DNA of 64,000 nucleotides from a virus: IMG/VR virus record IMGVR_UViG_3300009503_000001, positions 1 to 64,000 of that record; one strand, 5' to 3'. Shown piece by piece: positions 44,560 to 53,976 of this stretch (position 1 is its first letter; each line of letters starts with the position of its first letter). The notes under the pieces were generated by a model. It saw only the letters and a program-made list of their open reading frames with translations, ran no database searches and was not told where the DNA came from. The position numbers and the translations under genes were made by a program.

Positions 44560-46038
44560 ATGCCAATAGGATATACAAAAGATTTTTCAGAAAAAATGCT
44601 TTTAATATTAATCTTATCTATATATACAGGTTTTATTACATTTTTATTGGGGTTAGCTTTAATATATGTAATCTTAATTATAGCTAGTTCAATATCGATA
44701 TTTATTATATATTTAATTGGAAAAAAATTAAAAATATTAGAAAAATATTCTGGTAAAAAATTATTACATGCTTTAATTTGGAAAGACAACGCAAATTTTG
44801 TTGAAAAAGAATTATTACTACTAAGTATTGAAAAATGTGAAATATCTTATGATGATTTTTATAAAATAGAAAATTCTGATTTGTTTAAGAAATATGTAAG
44901 TGAAATAATCAATAGATATACACAAAAAGTACCTGTAGAAGTTAATAATCCATTATGTACTTATTATCAAATTGAATTATTAAATAGAGGATTAATGTCT
45001 GAAATTGAATTAAAATCGCTTTATAATGAAATAACAAAAAAATATGAAAAAGATAAAAGCCAGGAGTCAATTGATGAATTTTTGATTACTTTAAAAAATA
45101 AATTTTATACTTATTTATCATCGAATCCACAATATATAAATCCAGTAATTCTTCAATACATTTCATTATATGATGAATATATAAAAATTAATAAAAATGA
45201 AAATAATCAATCTAATGAGAGTAATCAATCAGTCGAGAATAAGCTCGAAATAAATAATAAAGAAGATTTAGATAAATTAATATTAAAAGATCCAAATAAA
45301 GAATTACCAAAATTAACACCACCAGAATTAGATCAATTAATTAGAATGATTATTAAAAAAAAATTAATGCTAGTTATACCATTTTATACAATAACATTTG
45401 CTAAATTTAAAATTATAGATGATGAAGACAAAACATTATTAAATACCAAAGAAGAAAAAATTAAAGAAGAACAAGAAGCAATAATAATTACACCAATATC
45501 ATTTGAAAATACATTTACTTTTAATGAAATTCAAACTGTAATTGATGATATTTTCATATCAATATTATATACATTGGGAATTTTTGAATATTTTGGTGAA
45601 GTTTCATTTTTTGATTATAAAATACCAATTTTATTTACTTCATTTGCTCCTGGATTAGTAGGAACTCAAGCAGTAAAAATTGCAGATATGCTAAAACAAA
45701 TTATGGGTGATGTTAGAGTTACTACTTATTTAACATTAATGAAAAAAATTGAAGAATCACAAATTATGTATGAACAAAAATTAGCTATAATTGAAGAATC
45801 AAGAAATGCTTGGATTGATTATGTCACTAGCATTAAACAATTAGTAGCATCAGATTATAATCTGAAAAATAAAAAAAATAAAAAAGCAAAAAAAACAGAA
45901 ATTACTAAAGATATTATAGAAGAAATTTCAGATGAACAACAACAACCACAACTTAAAACTAAAAAAATATTTACAATTCTCAGTATAATTGGTATTTTAA
46001 TATTATATATATTCATATTTTCATTTTTATTAAAATAG
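44560..46038 (+). CDS. Membrane protein with large soluble middle domain
   Basis: 492 residues: two N-terminal hydrophobic segments (LLILILSIYTGFITFLLGLA and LIIASSISIFIIYLIG), a ~390-residue cytoplasm-type charged domain, and a C-terminal anchor (IFTILSIIGILILYIFIFSFLL). The middle contains the coiled segment TKEEKIKEEQEAIIIT and FTSFAPGLVGTQAVKIADML, a phrase with possible membrane contact. No family recognised. GGTGA precedes the ATG; 12 bases before 46051-46548, so they are co-expressed. Confidence 0.65.
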   Translation: MPIGYTKDFSEKMLLILILSIYTGFITFLLGLALIYVILIIASSISIFIIYLIGKKLKILEKYSGKKLLHALIWKDNANFVEKELLLLSIEKCEISYDDFYKIENSDLFKKYVSEIINRYTQKVPVEVNNPLCTYYQIELLNRGLMSEIELKSLYNEITKKYEKDKSQESIDEFLITLKNKFYTYLSSNPQYINPVILQYISLYDEYIKINKNENNQSNESNQSVENKLEINNKEDLDKLILKDPNKELPKLTPPELDQLIRMIIKKKLMLVIPFYTITFAKFKIIDDEDKTLLNTKEEKIKEEQEAIIITPISFENTFTFNEIQTVIDDIFISILYTLGIFEYFGEVSFFDYKIPILFTSFAPGLVGTQAVKIADMLKQIMGDVRVTTYLTLMKKIEESQIMYEQKLAIIEESRNAWIDYVTSIKQLVASDYNLKNKKNKKAKKTEITKDIIEEISDEQQQPQLKTKKIFTILSIIGILILYIFIFSFLLK

Positions 46039-46050
46039 GTGAATTAAATA

Positions 46051-46548
46051 ATGTTTGGTGGAAGATCATCTTCGGAACATTATGTTGAAGCATTAAGCAG
46101 TATTATGCAATCAGTTCAGACTATATTAACAAATTTACAAGATGAAAAAGTAAATAAAAATCGATTAATAAATGAATTAAAAGATATGATTAATGAATCA
46201 ATTAATGAAAATAAATTAATTGAACCATCTAAATTATTTGATTCTATTATTTTAACATCAGCAATTAATAATGATGCATTAATTGAATATACTATTAAAT
46301 CCATTAATCAATATTATTTATACAAAAAAAATCAAGATGATAAACATCTAACTAATGATATAATGATGAATTGGATCTCTGAATTTTTAAGAACAATTAG
46401 TTTAGTAATCAGAAATGAAGAAAAAATGATTCAAGATATTACAAAAGAATTAATTAGAATATTAAGCCACATAAATGAAAAAATTGATGTAAAAAGTATT
46501 AAACAAGCAAAACAAGAACAAGATGAACAAAAAATCGAAGAATTATAA
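46051..46548 (+). CDS. Unknown helical protein, operon partner of 44560-46038
   Basis: 165 residues, almost all helix with coiled-coil-like stretches (VEALSSIMQSVQTILTNLQD, ITKELIRILSHINEKIDVKS). AGGTGA precedes the ATG. The N-terminus MFGGRSSSEHY is flexible. Likely forms a complex with the preceding membrane protein; function unknown. Confidence 0.6.
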   Translation: MFGGRSSSEHYVEALSSIMQSVQTILTNLQDEKVNKNRLINELKDMINESINENKLIEPSKLFDSIILTSAINNDALIEYTIKSINQYYLYKKNQDDKHLTNDIMMNWISEFLRTISLVIRNEEKMIQDITKELIRILSHINEKIDVKSIKQAKQEQDEQKIEEL

Positions 46549-46708
46549 TCTTAATTTTCCTTTCTTTTTTTGATTTTAAAAACGTGAAAAAAGATTTTTT
46601 AGTATATTTAAATTTTATTGGATCTAATTTTTACTTTTTTGAAATTATTTTTCAATAATTTGAAAAATGAGAAATATTAAAAAAATAATATTTAAAATAA
46701 TTATAATT
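46549..46708. terminator. Convergent intergenic hairpin
   Basis: AAATTATT (46642-46649), loop TTTC, AATAATTT (46654-46661), flanked by T and A runs; a bidirectional terminator between 46051-46548 and the histone gene. A stray TATTTAAATTTT box (about 46603-46614) lies in the same gap. Confidence 0.45.
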
Positions 46709-47035
46709 TTATTTTTTTTTACTTTCTTCTTGTTCAGAACAAAATTTTACATCCTCGGGTCGAATAGTTACTCTTTTTGCAACGTCAGCTAACTCACCTG
46801 AACATTTTAGAAGGTTATCACTAAAATTTTTTACTACACTAATTAATTCATTAGCAGCTTTATTAGACATTCTTTTTTGCTTCGGTTTATTTCTTTTAAA
46901 ATATGCTTTAGAAATTAATATTCTTTTTGGTTCTGTTCCAGTTTTCTTTCTTTTTCTTTCTTTTTTTTCTTCTTTTGGGCTTTCTATTGATTTACTTTCT
47001 TGTTTTGGTTCAAATTCTCCTAATGGTGATGACAT
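46709..47035 (-). CDS. Histone-fold protein with basic N-terminal tail
   Basis: 108 residues. From about residue 41: ISKAYFKRNKPKQ, then KRMSNKAANELISVVKNFSD..., then AKRVTIRPEDVKFC, which follows the archaeal histone order (helix 1, long helix 2, RkTI loop, PEDv.. helix 3). Residues 1-40 form an acidic-then-basic tail (KKERKRKKTGTEPKR), which most archaeal histones lack. Acts by wrapping or bridging DNA, here probably the element's genome. An ATTAAA box lies 30 bases before the ATG. Confidence 0.82.
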   Translation of the reverse strand: MSSPLGEFEPKQESKSIESPKEEKKERKRKKTGTEPKRILISKAYFKRNKPKQKRMSNKAANELISVVKNFSDNLLKCSGELADVAKRVTIRPEDVKFCSEQEESKKK

Positions 47036-47114
47036 AAAATTTCAACTCATAAAATTTTTTTTAATTTATTTAATTTAAAATAATCAATTTTAGTATTTAA
47101 ATATTTCTTAAAAA

Positions 47115-47120
47115 TTTAAA
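47115..47120 (+). promoter_or_regulatory. TATA box of the ERCC4 nuclease gene (leaderless)
   Basis: TTTAAA in AAAATTTAAATTTT, exactly 30 bases before the ATG at 47145, with no ribosome binding site. Confidence 0.6.
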
Positions 47121-47144
47121 TTTTAGTATTAAAAATAATATTTT

Positions 47145-47771
47145 ATGAGTTTTAATACATTAATAATTGATAATCGAGAACCTGAAAAATTAAAAAATAA
47201 AATATTAGATATTTTTAAAATAAAAAATAAACAAATAAATATTATAACACAACGACTTAATATTGGTGATATAATTTATGGTAATGTTATATTCGAACGA
47301 AAAACTTTTCGTGACTTTTTAAATTCTGTATATGATAAAAGATTAGAAAAACAAAAAAGTATATTAGAACAATATAATACTATATTAATACTAGAATGTA
47401 ATTATATAATTCTTGATAATAAAGAACAAAAAATATTTGATACAAATTTAGTAGATTTAATGTTAAGAAATATAAAAATTATTTATTCATTTGACATTTC
47501 AAATACAGCTTATATAATTTATCAATTTATAGAAAAACTTACAATTGGAATATCAAATAAGATATTATCATATAAAAAATTTACACCATCAATAGAAAAT
47601 GAAAAAATACAAATGTTAATGGCTATTAATGGTATTGGAGAAAAAAAAGCATTGAAATTAATTGATAATTTTAAAACTATCAAAAATATAGCTAATGCAT
47701 CAATTGAAAATTTGAAAAACTATTTTTCTGAATCTTTATCAAATAAAATTTATGAGGTATTTAATAAATGA
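47145..47771 (+). CDS. XPF/ERCC4-family structure-specific nuclease
   Basis: 208 residues. Nuclease motif: LIIDNREP (D9), IGDIIYGNVIFERKTFRDF (ERKxxxD near 52-58). C-terminal helix-hairpin-helix pair LMAINGIGEKKALKLIDNF. This is the compact archaeal XPF nuclease without helicase, cutting 3' flaps or forks with a clamp. Overlaps the following helicase start by four bases, forming a nuclease-helicase pair like Hef split in two. Confidence 0.88.
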   Translation: MSFNTLIIDNREPEKLKNKILDIFKIKNKQINIITQRLNIGDIIYGNVIFERKTFRDFLNSVYDKRLEKQKSILEQYNTILILECNYIILDNKEQKIFDTNLVDLMLRNIKIIYSFDISNTAYIIYQFIEKLTIGISNKILSYKKFTPSIENEKIQMLMAINGIGEKKALKLIDNFKTIKNIANASIENLKNYFSESLSNKIYEVFNK

Positions 47772-49924
47772 AACAAATTAATAGAACTGATTTAATAAAA
47801 TATTTAGAAACTCAAACAAATATAAATATTAATTATAAATTAAGAGATAAACAATTATTAGCAATAATTGATTTTATAAAAGGTAATGATATATTATGCG
47901 TATTACCAACAGGTTATGGTAAAACTATAATTGGTATTATCTGTGCATTATATTTATATAATAAATTCAAATTAAAAACGATTTATATAGGAATGATGAA
48001 AAGTTTAAATAATGAGATGTATGAAACATTTCGTAAATATACTAATAAATTAAATATGAGCATATTTATTTGTGATGGAGACCATGATATTAATTTTAAT
48101 ACTATAAATAATCAAAATTGGCTTTTTGGTTGTTTTACACCAGAGAAATTTAATTTGATTTTAATAAATGAAAAAAAAAGAAATTTAATAATGAAAAATG
48201 TTGGATTATTAATAATTGATGAATCTCATTTAATAGGGGATGAAGAGCGAGGAAGTATCATTGAAAATATTATAGTTTTATCTAAAATTATGTTTAATAA
48301 TCTTAGATATATATATTTAAGTGCTACTTTATTAAATAAAGAAGAATATTCTCAATGGTTAAATTCAAAATTAATAACATCAGATAATAGACCAATACCA
48401 TTAATAAAAAAATACATTATCATAAATAATAAGAATAAAAAGCAATCTTTTAATGAAAAAATAAAAGAATTAGTAAAAATACTTAATTCTGTTGAACATT
48501 TAAATGATAATTTTTTAATATTTACTACTTCTAGAGCAAGATCTGAAGATATAATTAAAGAATTAACTAATAAAAAGAATATTTATGAATGCATAAATAT
48601 GGGATATGCATATCATCATGCTGGATTAAGTAAAGAAATTAGAGAATTAATTGAAACTAAATATAGAAATAAAGAAATAAAAATACTTGCTTGTACACCA
48701 ACATTATCAGTTGGAATAAACCTGCCTGCTAATGTAGTTATTTTATTTGATATTGAGCAATATGATGGTTTAAAAGGAAATAGATTAATTGATGCTAATA
48801 GATTGCAACAAACAATAGGAAGAAGTGGCCGACCAACTGAATTTTGTTTAAAATGTAATTCAATATTGATAAATAATAAATGTAAAAATTGTGGTTGGGA
48901 AAATATTGGATATGTATATTTTTTTGTTCCATCAAATTATTATAATGAAATTAAATATATGAGTGAAGTGCCAGCTAAAGCAGAATCTAAAATGAAAAAT
49001 AATTTGGATTTACATATATTACAATGGATTAGTTGTAATATTGTTAAAGATTTTAAAACATTGAGAACAATAATAAAATCATTATTTTTAAAAGAGGAAA
49101 TAAGCGATACAGAATTATATAAAATATTATTTTATCTTCAAATATTAGATTTAATAGTAATTAATGATAATGAAGAATATAAAATAACAAAAAAAGGCGA
49201 ATTATTAGTAAAACTCTGGATTAAACCTACAACATATCATAAATGGTTAATATCATCAAAATTAATTAATAATATTAATGATTTTACTGAATTATATATT
49301 AGATTTGGAGATATAGATGAATTAATTAACAATGTAGTTATCAGATCGGAAGATAAGCCAATTTTTAAATTAGATTTAATTGGTAATTATAAAGACAATA
49401 TAATAAATGAATGTTTATTTTGTGCAAAATTAAAATATTGTATAAATGCTATTAATTTAAATGATTATTGTAATGAGTTTATTTCTATAAAAATTATAAT
49501 ATCTAATAATGTAATTAAATCATATTTTTTTACATTTTATGATTACTTATCAAAAAAATTAAATTTTAATCAAAATCTATATATTTCAGAATCAGATAAA
49601 CTTGTAATTAAAAAAGCTAGTGAAAAAATTTTTAAATTTGCATCTATAATTTTATATAATAATAGAAAATTATCAAACTCATTAAATAAATTATCAATTT
49701 TATGTAGCTATGGGATACTTGATAATAAATTAGTGGAATTATTAGAAATTAATGGAATCGGTATAAAATATGCATTAAAACTTTATGAAAATAATGTAAA
49801 ATCAAAAGAAGATTTATTAAAATTAAATGATATTCTATTATCAGAAATATTAAATATATCTTTAAAACAAGCAAAAAATTTAATGGAGAATATTAATTAT
49901 GGATTTAGAAACCATCAGAAATAA
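47768..49924 (+). CDS. Hel308-like SF2 helicase with zinc-ribbon insertion
   Basis: 718 residues. Motif I LPTGYGKT (near 45), II DESH, III YLSATLL, IV-V CTPTLSVGINLPANVVI, VI QQTIGRSGRP. Immediately after motif VI is CLKCNSILINNKCKNCGW, a CxxC...CxxC zinc ribbon not usual at this place in Hel308. A winged-helix-like region and a C-terminal HhH (LLEINGIGIKYALKLYENN) follow. Hel308 acts on stalled forks. It is coupled to the ERCC4 nuclease upstream and overlaps the next helicase gene. Confidence 0.88.
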   Translation: MKQINRTDLIKYLETQTNININYKLRDKQLLAIIDFIKGNDILCVLPTGYGKTIIGIICALYLYNKFKLKTIYIGMMKSLNNEMYETFRKYTNKLNMSIFICDGDHDINFNTINNQNWLFGCFTPEKFNLILINEKKRNLIMKNVGLLIIDESHLIGDEERGSIIENIIVLSKIMFNNLRYIYLSATLLNKEEYSQWLNSKLITSDNRPIPLIKKYIIINNKNKKQSFNEKIKELVKILNSVEHLNDNFLIFTTSRARSEDIIKELTNKKNIYECINMGYAYHHAGLSKEIRELIETKYRNKEIKILACTPTLSVGINLPANVVILFDIEQYDGLKGNRLIDANRLQQTIGRSGRPTEFCLKCNSILINNKCKNCGWENIGYVYFFVPSNYYNEIKYMSEVPAKAESKMKNNLDLHILQWISCNIVKDFKTLRTIIKSLFLKEEISDTELYKILFYLQILDLIVINDNEEYKITKKGELLVKLWIKPTTYHKWLISSKLINNINDFTELYIRFGDIDELINNVVIRSEDKPIFKLDLIGNYKDNIINECLFCAKLKYCINAINLNDYCNEFISIKIIISNNVIKSYFFTFYDYLSKKLNFNQNLYISESDKLVIKKASEKIFKFASIILYNNRKLSNSLNKLSILCSYGILDNKLVELLEINGIGIKYALKLYENNVKSKEDLLKLNDILLSEILNISLKQAKNLMENINYGFRNHQK

Positions 49925-51647
49925 TATTAGAGCATCAATTTCAAATTATTTAACATTACCATGTCCACCATTATATAATTTACATTTAAATGAATTTGCA
50001 GGTGCTGGTAAAACTACAATAACATTAGAAGAATTAAGTAAATTTGATAGTTATTTTATTTATCTTGGACAAAAACATAATATAGTTGAAGAACAAATAA
50101 AAAAATCACCATTCGCTAATAAATTTGAGTATCCACATATAAAATCAAGAATAAAAACTTGCTTAAATGAAGAATATAAAAAATTAGCAATAAATTATAA
50201 TATTGATATAAAATATCTATGTAGACAATGTAAATATTTTAATAATTGTGAATATTATATTAACTATCGAAATTTACTACAATTTGCATTAAGTTGGTTT
50301 GGTGTTCATAGCCATTTAGATGGTTTAGTTTATAATTATATTGTAGAACATAATAATTTAGTAGATATTGTTGTTATTGATGAATTTTTTTTAAATTCAT
50401 TATATAAACATTATCATATTGATTATAAAACAATTACAAAAACTGCTAATGTTATTTATAAATTGAATGATTCTGATGAAAAAATATTTATAATTAATTT
50501 ATTAATAGGATTTTCAAATGGTATTAAGAATGGATTAAATTACAATAATTTATCAACATTAATTATTGATTATATAACTAAAAAATATAATTTAAAAAAT
50601 ATTAATAATTTTTTAGAGGAATTTAATCTATCATTATTTGATTATTATGAAAAATATAATAGATTATTTTATAATTATATAGATCCAATATTCAATTTAA
50701 TACGATATTTAAAATATTATCATAATCAATATAAGATAAATAAAACTATAAATCATATATCGGATATAATTAGAATTTTTAATAATAAAATTAATTATAT
50801 TGATATAAGTTATTATAATTTAGAATGTTTAGATTTACCATCTAAAATATTAATTTTAGATGCAACAACACCAACTTCATTTTATAATCAAATATTTAAA
50901 CGAACAGTAAAATCCACTTCTAATATGATTGATATTTATGGAAGTGTAATATATCAAATAACTAGTGGTAAATATGTAATGCAAACTTTAGATAATTCAA
51001 AATCTGCAAAGGATAAATTATTATACATATTAAATTTAATAACAAGAAAACATAAAAAAAAGGTATTAGTTATTTGCAGAAAAAAATATGAGCAAGATAT
51101 TAAAAGTCTTAAAAATAAATTATTAGTTGTAGATCATTATCCAATTTCAGGAACTAATCTTTACAATACATTTGATATAGTTGTAATTTTTGGATCTCCA
51201 GAACCAAGACCAGATGAATTAAATAGAATGTCAAATCTATTAAATGTGGATCCTAATATTATATTATATTTATTAAGAGAAACTAATATAATTCAGGGGA
51301 TTCATAGAATAAGATTTACAATTAAAGAGAATCCAACATTTATTTATATATTAACAAATTTAGATTTACCAATATCAAACATTAATAGAATTTCATTAAA
51401 TGATTTAATTTCATTATTGGAAACTGAAATTAAAGAAAAAATAATTTTTGAATATATATATGATGATATATCTAATGAAATTATTGATTTATTAGAAAAT
51501 AATAATAAATTATATGAGTTAAATAAAATATATAATTTAAAATTTAATAAAACATTTATAAGATTTGCTATTAATAAAATGAAAAATGATAAAATTATAA
51601 GTATTTCTAATAAAAATAAAATTAAATATTTAAAGTTATTAATTTAA
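49899..51647 (+). CDS. SF2-like helicase/ATPase with cysteine cluster
   Basis: 582 residues. Walker A FAGAGKTT (about 33-40), a cluster CRQCKYFNNCEYY (about 108-120), Walker B VVIDEFF (about 162), ILILDATTPTS as motif III-like, and IQGIHRIRF (near 470) as motif VI-like. The Cys cluster between motifs I and II recalls XPD/Rad3-type Fe-S helicases, though only three to four Cys are seen and the match is loose. It overlaps the Hel308 gene by 26 bases. The C-terminal ~90 residues are wHTH-like. Confidence 0.65.
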   Translation: MDLETIRNNIRASISNYLTLPCPPLYNLHLNEFAGAGKTTITLEELSKFDSYFIYLGQKHNIVEEQIKKSPFANKFEYPHIKSRIKTCLNEEYKKLAINYNIDIKYLCRQCKYFNNCEYYINYRNLLQFALSWFGVHSHLDGLVYNYIVEHNNLVDIVVIDEFFLNSLYKHYHIDYKTITKTANVIYKLNDSDEKIFIINLLIGFSNGIKNGLNYNNLSTLIIDYITKKYNLKNINNFLEEFNLSLFDYYEKYNRLFYNYIDPIFNLIRYLKYYHNQYKINKTINHISDIIRIFNNKINYIDISYYNLECLDLPSKILILDATTPTSFYNQIFKRTVKSTSNMIDIYGSVIYQITSGKYVMQTLDNSKSAKDKLLYILNLITRKHKKKVLVICRKKYEQDIKSLKNKLLVVDHYPISGTNLYNTFDIVVIFGSPEPRPDELNRMSNLLNVDPNIILYLLRETNIIQGIHRIRFTIKENPTFIYILTNLDLPISNINRISLNDLISLLETEIKEKIIFEYIYDDISNEIIDLLENNNKLYELNKIYNLKFNKTFIRFAINKMKNDKIISISNKNKIKYLKLLI

Positions 51648-51696
51648 TAAAAGTATTTATTTAAACATAATAATAATAATAATTAAGGTGATTTTT

Positions 51697-51828
51697 ATGA
51701 ATACAGAATGTGAAAATGAAAATTTAGAATATTGTGGTGAATGTGAAGAAAAAACCATGATACAATTAATGCGATTAAAAAAAATTAAAGAATGTTTACA
51801 AAAACAAAAAAAGGAGGTTAAATTATGA
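51697..51828 (+). CDS. Small Cys-rich protein, 43 residues
   Basis: AAGGTGATTTTT then ATG at 51697: MNTECENENLEYCGECEEKT..., with Cys-x(7)-CGEC and a later Cys in a basic helix. Excellent ribosome binding site and a four-base overlap with the next gene argue it is real. Likely a one-zinc or regulatory peptide; function unknown. Confidence 0.6.
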   Translation: MNTECENENLEYCGECEEKTMIQLMRLKKIKECLQKQKKEVKL

Positions 51829-52217
51829 GCAATATTTATAGTGAAATAGATAAAAAATTTTATACTTTAAAAAGTGAAATTATAGAAAGAGAAGCGAACG
51901 GCGACTTTAATTCATTTGAATTTATTGGCTATTGTATTCTTAAACACGAAGGTGTTATAGATATAGAAAAACATTGTCTAGCTAAAAATAGCGATTATTA
52001 TGCAAATAAATTAATATCATTGATTAATGAAGAATATGAAGAAGTATATGAAGATTTGAATGAATTTCCAAATATTATAAAAAAAAGAGATAAATATTTT
52101 GATGAACGAGTTAAAATGACTATTTTAATAGCAAGACTAATAAATTTGTTTTACGATTATAATTTTTATAATTTAATATCACCTGATTTAGAACCAAATA
52201 AAAAATTTATAATTTAA
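51825..52217 (+). CDS. Unknown acidic helical protein
   Basis: 130 residues, helical, not recognised (KFYTLKSEIIEREANGDFNS, ISLINEEYEEVYEDLNEFPN). A strong AAAGGAGG ribosome binding site precedes the ATG. Two bases before the transglycosylase gene, so co-transcribed with it. Confidence 0.6.
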   Translation: MSNIYSEIDKKFYTLKSEIIEREANGDFNSFEFIGYCILKHEGVIDIEKHCLAKNSDYYANKLISLINEEYEEVYEDLNEFPNIIKKRDKYFDERVKMTILIARLINLFYDYNFYNLISPDLEPNKKFII

Positions 52218-52219
52218 TT

Positions 52220-53404
52220 ATGTTTTTTAATCAAATTGAATCAAATTATAAATATAATCATATAGGAATATTAAATCTTTTAAATTTTAAAAAGATTGAA
52301 ACACCAATTATTTGGTATGGTTTATCCATAATTGAATCTATTGAATTTCAATTTGAAGTATTTAAGCGAGCTAATATTAAATCTTTTTTATCTAATGCTT
52401 ACGATTTATTAATTCAAGATAAAAAACAAAAAAGAGAAACTCTAATTAAAACATTAGTTCAAGCTGGTTTTTTTCACAAAATGGATAGTGGCAAATTTCA
52501 AATAATGAAAAATAGAATTATTGGAAAACAAGTACCTATTAAATTTAATCAAAATATTACATTTCAAAAACAATTAGAAATATGTTGTGATATAGCAGTT
52601 CAATTAGATGTACCATTATCACCAAATTTAACTAAAGATGAGCAAAAAAAAGCTATTGATTTAACAATTGATAATTTTCGTAAATTAATTGATCTTAATC
52701 AAAATCGATTAATACTAATGCCAGTTGTTCATGGATATAATAATAAAATGCTTGAATATTGTATTGAAAAATATGAAGAAATATTAGGTAAAATTTCTTT
52801 AATAGGAATTGGTAGTTTAGTTCCTATGATAAAAAATGTAAATGGAACTCATAAAATTGGTGGAAAAAATAAATTCATTGAAAATTTAATTTATATTAGA
52901 AAACGTTTACCTAATTCATGTATTCACGCATTCGGTATTGGTGGCACTATGTCTTATCTTGCTTTTTATTGCGGAATAGATTCCTTGGATTCAACTGGAT
53001 GGATTCAAAAAAGTTCATATGGAATTATTCAATTACCTGGTGTTTCAGACCGCTTTTTAACAAAAAAATCTCATAATCGACCTTATTTAACAGATAGAGA
53101 AAAGGACTTATTTTTAAAATGTAAATGTGATGTTTGTAAAAAATTCTTATCCTATAATGATAAAAAACAAGCATGGAAAGAAAAATTAAAATTATTTGAA
53201 CAGAAAAATACTGAAGGTAGGTTAATTCGGGCAATTCATAATTTATCTGTATTCAATAATGAATTACAATTAATAAAAATATCAATTAAAAAAAATAATT
53301 TAGATAATTTTATTGAAAATAGATTAAAATTTAGTAAGTATTATAAATTATTTAAATTATTACAGAAATTAAAGTCTGATGATAAAATTCAATATATTTT
53401 ATAA
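52220..53404 (+). CDS. TGT-family (tRNA/DNA guanine transglycosylase, DpdA-like) enzyme
   Basis: 394 residues. LDVP (D130, general acid/base position), GIGGTMSYLAFYCGIDSLDS with nucleophile-type D257 (compare GCDLFDSAAY of archaeal TGT), and zinc site CKCDVC (301-306) with H340. These enzymes swap guanine for a 7-deazaguanine base such as preQ0. In viruses the homologue DpdA acts on DNA rather than tRNA. No PUA domain is present, as in DpdA and unlike full archaeal TGT, so a DNA target is plausible but unproven. No ribosome binding site; coupled to the previous gene. Converges on the ArcS-like gene. Confidence 0.85.
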   Translation: MFFNQIESNYKYNHIGILNLLNFKKIETPIIWYGLSIIESIEFQFEVFKRANIKSFLSNAYDLLIQDKKQKRETLIKTLVQAGFFHKMDSGKFQIMKNRIIGKQVPIKFNQNITFQKQLEICCDIAVQLDVPLSPNLTKDEQKKAIDLTIDNFRKLIDLNQNRLILMPVVHGYNNKMLEYCIEKYEEILGKISLIGIGSLVPMIKNVNGTHKIGGKNKFIENLIYIRKRLPNSCIHAFGIGGTMSYLAFYCGIDSLDSTGWIQKSSYGIIQLPGVSDRFLTKKSHNRPYLTDREKDLFLKCKCDVCKKFLSYNDKKQAWKEKLKLFEQKNTEGRLIRAIHNLSVFNNELQLIKISIKKNNLDNFIENRLKFSKYYKLFKLLQKLKSDDKIQYIL

Positions 53405-53976
53405 TCAATTTGCACCAATTCTTGAGTAATTTTTACTAGCCAAAATTTTATTTGTTTTAAAATAGAAGAATTATATATTTCTTGGTGCATTTTTTCAGAC
53501 GTTATTTTATAATCTTTAATTCCATTTTTAGGTTGGTAATAAATAACATTCCAATTACTTTTTTTAAGTAAGTTATAATGATGAATTCCACCAATATAAT
53601 AACATTTTATATTTTCAGGAGTTAATTTTTTAAATTCTTTTAATCTATTAATAAAAATTTGAGTTTCGTTAAAATCTTTTATTAAATCTTTAGGTTTATA
53701 TTCATAATTAGGATATTCTTTACATAAATAAGGAATAATTGTTAAAGGTTCAGAAACAATTAAAAGTAAAGTTTCTTCATTATAATTTCGAGTAATTGGC
53801 GATAAATAGCAATGAGTAGGACTTAATTGAATAGGTTTTGTAGAAGCACAAGGAAGAAATATAATTTGTTTTATATTTTGTATATAATTTTCATAATTTT
53901 TTAATTGAATTTCAAAAAAATGTACCGCTATATCTGAAGTAAATTTTAAATTTAATCCGAGAATTTTATTTTTCAT
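53389..53976 (-). CDS. ArcS/DUF5591-like 7-deazaguanine modification protein
   Basis: 195 residues. FLPCASTKPIQLSPTHC, LLIVSEPLTIIPYLCKEYPN and KDFNETQIFINRLKEF follow the PCS..KPYS.S..H, TSPlGvVPReLE..YP, W..E pattern of the catalytic DUF5591 domain in archaeosine synthase ArcS. ArcS adds lysine to preQ0 as the step before archaeosine. With the TGT-like gene opposite, a two-enzyme preQ0-to-archaeosine-type modification is inferred. Only the core domain is present, without the TGT-derived half. Overlaps the TGT gene by 16 bases at the 3' end. Confidence 0.75.
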   Translation of the reverse strand: MKNKILGLNLKFTSDIAVHFFEIQLKNYENYIQNIKQIIFLPCASTKPIQLSPTHCYLSPITRNYNEETLLLIVSEPLTIIPYLCKEYPNYEYKPKDLIKDFNETQIFINRLKEFKKLTPENIKCYYIGGIHHYNLLKKSNWNVIYYQPKNGIKDYKITSEKMHQEIYNSSILKQIKFWLVKITQELVQIDYKIY

